Of a DNA stretch of 64,000 bases, positions 56,530 to 64,000 are shown piece by piece. Each line of letters begins with the position of its first letter. Within the stretch, counting starts at the first letter, position 1. The position numbers were made by a program, and so were the translations under genes. The notes beneath the pieces were generated by a model, which worked only from the letters and a program-made list of their open reading frames with translations, was not told the origin of the DNA and made no database searches. Source of the stretch: Meandrina meandrites (Eukaryota > Cnidaria > Anthozoa > Scleractinia > Meandrinidae); assembly GCA_963693305.1 (NCBI GenBank), contig OY855903.1, positions 23,512,255-23,576,254 of the forward strand, read 5' to 3'.

Positions 56530-59500
56530 ATGGCGAGTTCTAGCGACGACGAAGAGGCGAACAGCTCGGAGCGATTCGAAAATCTCTGCCGCGATCTTAA
56601 CATGGATGAAGAGACGAGTCAAGAAACATGGTCTTCGTATCAGAGAATAAGCACAAACTATACTTTAGAGGTACCTTTTGTCTGCGTGTTTGCGTTCGTT
56701 ACATGTTTACTTCGAATCGTACGTTTATAAATATTCCAGAGGGACGTTGCTTCTTTCTGCGATATTAACCGCTTTGCTGTTGTGATCAGACTCGTTTGGC
56801 AAACATATTTTTAATCATCAAGCACTTTTTCTTTCAGGGAGACAGTCTACACTGGCTGGCATGTGCTTTATACGTCGCTTGTCGTAAGAGTGTTGTTCCA
56901 ACGGTCGACAGTTCGGGGACCGTCGAAGGAAATTGTGTCTCATTGACGCGATTACTGAGAGCGGCGAAATTGAGGTAAGCTTTCTTCGTTCTTTTTTAAA
57001 TCTTGCACCGTTTCAGTTTCTTTGCCCACGAGTTGACTTGTAATTTTTTCGATTTTGCTTTTATCCACAGCCTCATTCAGTTCTTCAGCAAAATGAAGAA
57101 ATGGTTGGACATGTCGAATGCTGCGGGAGACTTTCGAAAGAAAATCGAGTTACTGGAAAGGAACTTTCACGTGTCTACCGTTATTTTCAAGAAGTATGAG
57201 CCAATTTTTCTGGAAATCTTTAAAGATCCGCGTGAGGAAAATACAAAGACTCAGAGAGGCCGAAAATCCAGGTAAAAACAAGAATTTCTTGCGTGGTTTT
57301 CACGATAGCGCATAAACAATAACGTGACGATTTGGCTTACCGAAATGTAAGCCTGCTGTAGCACTGAAATTCCACAAGCGTTGTTCGTTTCGTATTCTTT
57401 ATTTCTCAGCATTTTTCCCCTATATAACCGGCTTTGTTGAGATCCCAGCTGTAAACATGTGATATTCAAATGAGTAACTCGTGGCTTATTCACCGATCTC
57501 ATCATTTGGAATTCTTTTATCCTTCACAGAAAACAACCGTGTTCCGTCGGCGATGTGTTCGCTTTCTGCTGGACATTATATATTCAGGCGAAAGGTGAGT
57601 GTCTTGCAGAGCTAGTGTGCTCCTGGCTTGAATTTAAAGAGGAGTCAGTTGTTTATTTTAGAGGTAGAGTAATTATCTATTCCTCTTCTGCTACTAAACT
57701 TTCGGAGGTGAATGAAACACAAAGGTTCGAATCTTAGCCTTTGTTTGTGTTGGCGCGAAAGTGTCCTTGCGTCATATGGGACAGTTTCGGTCCAATTTCC
57801 TCCTCGCAGCGATTTCATTTATCTTGTGAAACAACCTCGTGCAAAACTACAACTTCACAAACGTTGAAATAAAAACATCCAAGGTCGGGAAATGTAAGAT
57901 CTTGGCACCAACAAACGTAAGCCGGTATGTTGCAGGAAAGGTGAGAGAAGCATTTTTAAAACGCAATTTTATATTCAAGGAAACAAAAGATTTGCTGTTT
58001 GGTGCTTTCACTTTTGAAGGACACCAAATGCGCTTAATTCAGCACGCTTCTATATTTTTTTCTTGCAGGGTCTTGGGGGTGGTGTCTAAAAAACTTGTGA
58101 AATTTGAACTTCATGTGTAATCAATATCTTGCAACCTTACCGCAGTCATATGCCTCTCATATCGTACCCTATTTTTGTTGATTTTGTTTTAAAACTTGTG
58201 CTCAGTGAAATTAAAACTGGTTTTGCTGGAGATGATTTGTTGCAAGGGTGAAAATGTACAAAATTCTTGATTGGCCATGTTTTTCTTTCCCTCAGTAAAC
58301 ACTGCTTTGACACAAATCTTACAATATTTTGATTGTTGGCAGTGACATTAGTATTAATATAACCCTTGATGGGCAAATATACAGAGCGTAACAGCTATTT
58401 GAAGGCTTTTGTGGCTTCAGCAAGAATTTTGCTTTAGGCATTTTACGAACCTAATTGCTCATGAGCATAGAATGATCAATAGCCAAAATTTTCGAGCATA
58501 TAATTTGAGTGCAGCGGAGAGCTAAAACGTTTGGCCTTCGTTTGTATGAGTGGTTCTTGGTTCACTGCACAAGATTATTCAATTTACAATGCAAGTCCAC
58601 GATTGGATTATTCCACATCACCCCACATGACTCGAGCTGATGTGGAGGGATTTTTGAAGCAAAACTGTTCCTGCCACTTCTTTTGTTTGTGCTAACTCAT
58701 CCTTGGGCAATATATATGCCCTCAATGAGTGATGGACGTATTTGAATGACAGCTCACTTCAAGTGCCCTGACAAGTTGCATAACATGTTCAGGCACGTTC
58801 TACGGGGTCAGCTATGTGAACAAAGCTGATGGGAATAATTGACTTTTAGTGGTTAGTCTGTTTCTTAGAAACCACTCATCGTCATTGAAAATCATGTATG
58901 CAAGGAAGCTAAAATATGAGGATGCATTCCTAAACTGGTGTAAGCATGAACAAATTTGAATGCCTGCAATATGTACAATTTATGGAAGATTAAAATCTAC
59001 TATCAATCAGCACCATATGTCTTGGCACATTAGCATCAATCATTTTGACATGATTCTGTTGCTTTAAACTTGACCTCCTTGCTATTATTTGTTAAATGCC
59101 ATCTTTTTCTAATTCCAGTATAAAAAAATTGGTTTGTTTAGAAATGTTCTGTTTTTCATGCATGAATTTGCATTGAGTGGTTTTCTGTTTAAAACGTCTG
59201 TTGAGAAATTGGTTTCCTTTTAGATCTGACTAAATTGTGCTCCCCCATGGGGTTAATTTGTTTTTAAGCAGCATTTAATCCACAGATTGTTTCCAATCAT
59301 GCTATCCTTGAAAACATTTATGCTCACTCAAAAATAATAATAAATGGACTTCCATTCTAATGTGGTAATGTAGTTGAACATGAAGATGAAGTCCTTGAAA
59401 TTTGTATCATTTTTGTTGCTTCTGCCTTCTCCAAACACAAAAGCTCAGCTGGAAACTTCCTGTGTTTTTGCAACAAATTATTAATTTTTTTCAATTTGTT

Positions 59501-62500
59501 TGTTTTATACTGTCAGGAAAAATTAGGAAATTTGGTTGTTTATCTTGCTTGTTGAAGTTCCTTTCAATGACAGACATAATTGAATTAATTTCCTCAAGGA
59601 AAATTTAAAGTTTACCTTTCAGATTTGAATAGATTTGACCTAAGGTGGCAATCTTGAAACCTTGGTGTCTTTACTATTGTTCTTGTTCTTTTGTGGAGTT
59701 TGAACAAGTTGTCTGTTATTTGTCTACCCTGTTGATTGTGAAATGAATGTCCCATTAAGGGGGTCCTTCTTAACTGCCATTTTGATGCTTAGAAAGGTTT
59801 CTAACTAACTGTCGTATCTTAGAAACCAGACCTCCTATCGATATGCTTTTTGCAAACTTTGTTCCATTGAAGAGTCCTTCAAGAATTTCAAATTAGGCCA
59901 TATTTCACAAGTCACATGACCAGAATAGAAAAAAATAGGGTACCCAAAGGGTACGTGTGTGGGATACAATGTTGCAACTCATTTGCATTAACGGACTTAC
60001 AACCCGATCGCATTAGTGCAGTAGCACAGGTATCCCACACAAAAACCCTAAAACTGAAAGGGCAAAAAGATCTGAAAATAAAAAAAATCAGCACCAACTG
60101 ATAAAATGCTTATTGCTATGCTAGTCATAACATGCCCTCACTCTTGACATCAACAGGCCATTTTCCTGCAATCAGTGATGACTTGGTGAACTCTTATCAC
60201 TTGTTATTGTGTTGCTTGGACCTCCTGTACTCTAATGCTTTATACACAAAGAATCGTCGGGAATTGCTGAATCCAAACTTTGAAGGTAAGTTCTTAGTAA
60301 TGTTGTAAGTGAAAACCTCTGGAATTCAAAGTTAGTTTTGCAGCCCTGGTTTTAAATATTTATAATCCTTTTTTTTCTCCTTTCTGAAGGTCTCCCTCAA
60401 GATTTTGGCAACAGAGATTTTAAGCTACCAGCAGATGTACCATGTATTGTTGAACGGCTGTGTAACAGGCATCAAGGTACGTCCATCTTTACTACGTCTT
60501 TTTTTTTTGGCTTTGAGGACAACCACAGACAAAAGTGTTGGGAAGCTTTGCACTTTCCTCCCCTCCCCCTCCCCTAGCTCAATATTGTGAGGTTCAACAT
60601 TGATAGGGGGAGTGGTAAAAAAGTTAAGTCTACATACGAGCCTAGTGGCCCATCAGGCCAGAGCTTATCCTGGTTTCTGTAGCATGAAGCTACTAGGAGT
60701 ATTTCTTCTCCCCCCTGGATGGGATGTCCTTTGCAGGGTTACCCCAAGCAGTAAATTTGTCGGTACCCATTTATACACCTGGGTGGAGAGAGGCACTATG
60801 AGAGTAAAGTGTCTTGCCCAAGAACACAACACTGTGCCTTGGCCAGGGCTCGAAATCAGACCGTCGCATCCGGAGTACAGCGTACTAACCATTAGACCAC
60901 CGCAGGGAGTGGGATTGGTCCTAAAACAGTACAGCATTGCTTTGCTAATCAGCAGATTTTTGCAACCTTCCCACCTGCTTTTGTCTGTGGTTGTAGCTCA
61001 GAATTATAACTGCTTTTCTTTCCTGTGTTGTCACAGAAAATGCTTATACATGTATCCTGCAATTTAAGATTTTTTTTTTGGCTTGAGCTCCCCTCCTACC
61101 TGTCTGGAAATTCCATTCAAGGTTCATACTTAACTTGGCTTTTTAAGCCCCTCCTTCAGTGACCTTACTTGAAGTAGGTAAAGATATTTCCTGGAACCAC
61201 ACATTGGTGTCAATCACTCTTAGTTCCCAAGAATAATCAATGGTGAATGCCTCCTCACGTTATCAGTACAAAACCAGGTGTACAGGTAAAGAGTATTGTG
61301 ACCACTGTCAACTAGGAGATATTTTCTGATGTACTGCTAGATTCTCCTAACTAAAATGTAAACACTATATGACATTCCATATGGAGAAACAATTTTTAAA
61401 GCTTACAGCTGAAATCTCAATTCTCTCAATAAGCAGTAAGGAGAGTTATCATATCACTGTGGCGGTAAAATGTGCAGGTAACGGCACACTCATGATGTTG
61501 ATTTGTTTTTCAACAGGAATAGTCCTGGAGGCTAAAGGCATCAAAGAGCATCACTGGAAGCCCTTCATAAAGCAACTGTTTGAAAAGAAGGTATGAAGCT
61601 TAAATTGATTTTACAATGCTTTTTACTCATAGTTTGCAATTAATATCAAAATAATACATACCAGTTATAGACAAATTATGTTTTCCCAAAGTGGAAGGTA
61701 CTGTTAAGTAACCAAATAACTGGACTCAGTATGTCAGCTTGCTTGACATCTTTCATATCAACTGGTCTTTACTTTTAGGCTGTAAAGTAAGATTTACAAT
61801 ATTTGTTTGGCTTCTTCTACAGACATTGAAGGGAAATGAGGAAAACTTGACAGGTATTCTGGATCAAGGCTGCTTTGAACAAAACTGGTAAGGCCATCAA
61901 TGTTTGCATAGTATTATATTTGATAGATTTAATGGTACTCTTATTTATCTCATACACACACCACCCTCCCTTCCCTTCCCTTATTTTCCACCCTCAAATC
62001 GTAAGATCTTTGTCAAACTTGTTCCAAGTCTCTTGATATTCCTAGACTGTATCGTATATTATTAGTTACAAGGTTTGTACAGACCTTGAAATTTGGAAGA
62101 AGTGTGAATAGCTAAGAGAGTTCAGTCTTAGTTCAGTGAATCTGCATTGGCTAACCAAATTACTGTTGTTCTGAGAGTATGATTTCACTCATATCATCAC
62201 CTGTGTGGTACAAATTTTAAAATCATAATTATTTAGAATTGATTCACTTTGGTATCCCAATTAAGTCAAATTTCCTTTGGTTACTATGCTTAGTGATTGG
62301 TAAAAAAGAACAATGCCACTTTCTCATCTAATCTGAAGTAAAACTAAGACCAATCATGACTTGTTTGCATACAATTTTTTACACTTCTCATTGGCTACAT
62401 GTGTTTGCTTCAAGTTTTAATTGGTGTCTTTTGTGATTGGCTAGAGTGATTACTTTGGCTTTGATTTCATGACACTCAAATGAAAATCTTTTTCAAATGA

Positions 62501-64000
62501 TATTTATTAACAATATGTGAAACAGTTCTTCGCAGCTTTGTAGCAAGTGATGATTGGAAAATCTGTTTTACTTTAATTCTTTTGACCTCCCTTCATATGT
62601 ATGATTCATTCAAAGGACTTAAAAGCAAGGCAGTTTTTGTTGAATTTCTAATGTTTGCTTTTGTTTATCCATCAGCAAATCTGTCAATAAAGAATATGAA
62701 GAGTATGTTTTATCAGTTGGAGATTTTGATGAGAGGATTTTCTTGGACGATGAAGCCCATCTTGAAATAGGCACACCAGCCAAGTCTTACACTTTTGCAG
62801 AAGTTGATGAACAGCAGAGGTAAGTGCAAATGGTAGTCGTTCTTCAGAGATTAAAAAAAAAAAACAGATGTAAAATGACTTTTAAAAATTATTGTTTGAC
62901 TCAACAGGCAATAATATTTATTATTATGAAACTTATTCAATCTATAGACCAGCAGTGATTTATTATAATTTGATATTTTTATTATTATTTTTTAGGATGG
63001 GGCTAAGAAGAAATTTACAGGAGCACTTTACAAGGGTAGGTTTGAACGGAGTGTTCTTGATTTTTATGATAAGGCCAGTTGCTTATCCTTGTTCTAATGG
63101 TTTGTTTACAGACTAAAAGTCTTGCACCCTCAACTCCACTGACTGGAAGACGATATTTGAAGGAGAAAGATCCCAAGTAAGATGCCTTGTAAAATGCCCA
63201 TCTTACCACCTGGGGCTAAAAATTAAGTTTAGTGCTTGGTCGACACTCCAGCCTTTATCCCTGAATTCTTAGTGGCCCAGGCCAAAATAAAGTAGCCCTC
63301 AAATTTCCTCTCCTGAATTTTGATTTTGCGAACACTCACGTTTGAAAATGTACCACATACAACTCTGGGTAAATCTGACATCATGTGCCAATAAAACCAA
63401 AATGGCATCTACATTTTGGAGAGACCTAAAAACGCGATCACAAACAGCTTTGAATATTGCACTTTTGAACTAAACTTAGGAAAGAAAGGAAAGAAAAGAA
63501 GGGAACTCAAAGGAAAGAACATTTTATTTAATTGTTATTGTACTGAGTCTTTTCGTGCTTCTCAAATCATAGTCATCTAATCAAACTTCAACTTTCATTG
63601 GCCCTGGACACTTTTATCCCGCCACTGGCGACCATCTGAAGTTTCTTAGTTGCATGATGTGTTCTGGTCTGATTGTCTTATTTATTCCTGTTTTGCAGGA
63701 TAACCCCTGTATCCACGGCAACCCAGTCAGTCAGCAGACTGCAAGCTCTCCTATCGGGATTGAAGGCAGGACCAAGTGATCGGCTCCTGAAAATATTCTC
63801 GTAAGTATAAAACTTGAGGTCAAGAGGTCCTTTTCACACAATGTTTATTCGCCCCCTCCCCCCCCCCCCTCTCTTTTGGTGTTTCAGTTAATTGACAGTC
63901 CCCTTATCACCACTAATTTTACTTGTGTATTGTATGTTGTAGTGAGTGCAGTAGAAATCCTCAGGAAGCTATCGAGAGTCGAGTTGGAACACTCGGCGAG
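56530..64000 (+). CDS. RBL1: p107/p130-like pocket protein (retinoblastoma-like), 3' partial
   Basis: Pocket proteins repress E2F/DP targets and hold cells out of cycle. Thirteen coding exons with GT-AG borders and matching phases: 56530-56670, 56838-56974, 57071-57271, 57530-57594, 60157-60285, 60390-60476, 61517-61590, 61823-61887, 62676-62819, 62996-63035, 63112-63176, 63699-63800, 63943-64000 and on. They encode the first 436 residues. GDSLHWLACALYVACRK and EGNCVSLTRLL, then SLIQFFSKMKKWLDMSN and LERNFHVSTVIFKKYEPIF, are the N-terminal cyclin-like fold of RB-family proteins. LVNSYHLLLCCLDLLYSNAL, EAKGIKEHHWKPFI and KEYEEYVLSVGDFDERIFL follow in p107/p130 order. APSTPLTGRRYLKEKDPKI leads into pocket domain A and has likely CDK sites. 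It resembles p107/p130 more than RB1; whether it is RBL1, RBL2 or their common ancestor cannot be told here. Intron 4 (2.6 kb) and others carry repeats. Confidence 0.92.
57595..60156 (+). other. RBL1 intron 4
   Basis: The largest RBL1 intron (2.6 kb) separates FCWTLYIQAKG from HFPAISDDLVNS. It contains a truncated copy of the TTAA-type MITE at 59755-59945, followed by a small inverted repeat (GTGTGGGATAC / GTATCCCACAC, 59957-60040). No extra exon is needed to keep the RBL1 frame, and none was recognised. Confidence 0.6.
59755..59945. mobile_element. Truncated copy of the 17.2-kb TTAA element (RBL1 intron 4)
   Basis: TTAAGGGGGTCCTTCTTAAC at 59755 and CACATGACCAGAATAGAA further in match the left third of the element at 17189-17822. 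The matching right end is not found, so the copy is broken or has been joined to other sequence. Confidence 0.5.
60636..60912 (-). repeat. tRNA-derived SINE (RBL1 intron 6)
   Basis: On the minus strand, GCGGTGGTCTAATGGTTAGT (A box) and GATTTCGAGCCCTGG (B box) are followed by the same body as the SINE at 6530-6733, with CCACCCAGGTGTATAAATGGG, TTGCTTCATG-like and GGCCTGATGGGCCACTAGGC blocks. The long open frame across it is an artefact. Confidence 0.65.

Noticed and set aside
57839..58120. Open frame of 93 residues in RBL1 intron 4
   Set aside because: No domain, and the phase of flanking RBL1 exons requires no extra exon.
60600..61067. 155-residue open frame in RBL1 intron 6
   Set aside because: It runs through the SINE at 60636-60912 and has no domain; RBL1 exons 6 and 7 join in phase without it.

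Overview
The window is animal nuclear DNA, most likely from an anthozoan cnidarian and probably a stony coral. This is inferred from AT-rich, intron-rich sequence with very many short inverted-repeat DNA transposons and tRNA-derived SINEs, metazoan-specific genes, and single-exon MYND-finger and seven-helix receptor-like genes. No bacterial, organellar or viral genes were seen.

Layout. (1) Bases 1-444 hold the 3' end of a MYND zinc-finger gene. (2) Bases 445-10685 are gene-poor and filled with MITE-like elements and one SINE. (3) Bases 10686-12968 hold a complete single-exon MYND-finger paralogue of the first gene. (4) Bases 12969-19022 are intergenic with more elements. (5) Bases 19023-46645, minus strand, hold one large gene that I rebuilt as 22 exons with consistent splice sites and phases. 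It encodes a 1,779-residue RBR-type ubiquitin ligase of the HOIP/RNF31 family (PUB, B-box-like and NZF zinc fingers, UBA-like region, RING1-IBR-RING2, LDD), the catalytic subunit of the linear-ubiquitin assembly complex. Its introns carry many elements, including a 1.9-kb one, and perhaps a nested non-coding transcript. (6) Bases 48779-50515, plus strand, hold an intact single-exon POMGNT2 orthologue, head-to-head with HOIP. (7) Bases 52168-53640, minus strand, hold a single-exon multi-pass membrane protein resembling the gustatory-receptor-like family. (8) Bases 56530-64000, plus strand, hold the first 13 coding exons of a p107/p130 (RBL1-like) pocket protein, running off the window, with three E2F-type sites just upstream.

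The genes do not form one pathway: immune/NF-kB ubiquitin signalling (HOIP), O-mannosyl glycosylation in the ER (POMGNT2), possible chemoreception, and cell-cycle control (RBL1) are simply neighbours. The least expected material is the enlarged HOIP with an acidic, SIM-like tail, the E2F-site cluster of the pocket-protein promoter, the candidate receptor gene, and several element families whose ends and target duplications can be read directly. Exon structures come from reading splice signals and frame continuity; no transcript data or searches were available.
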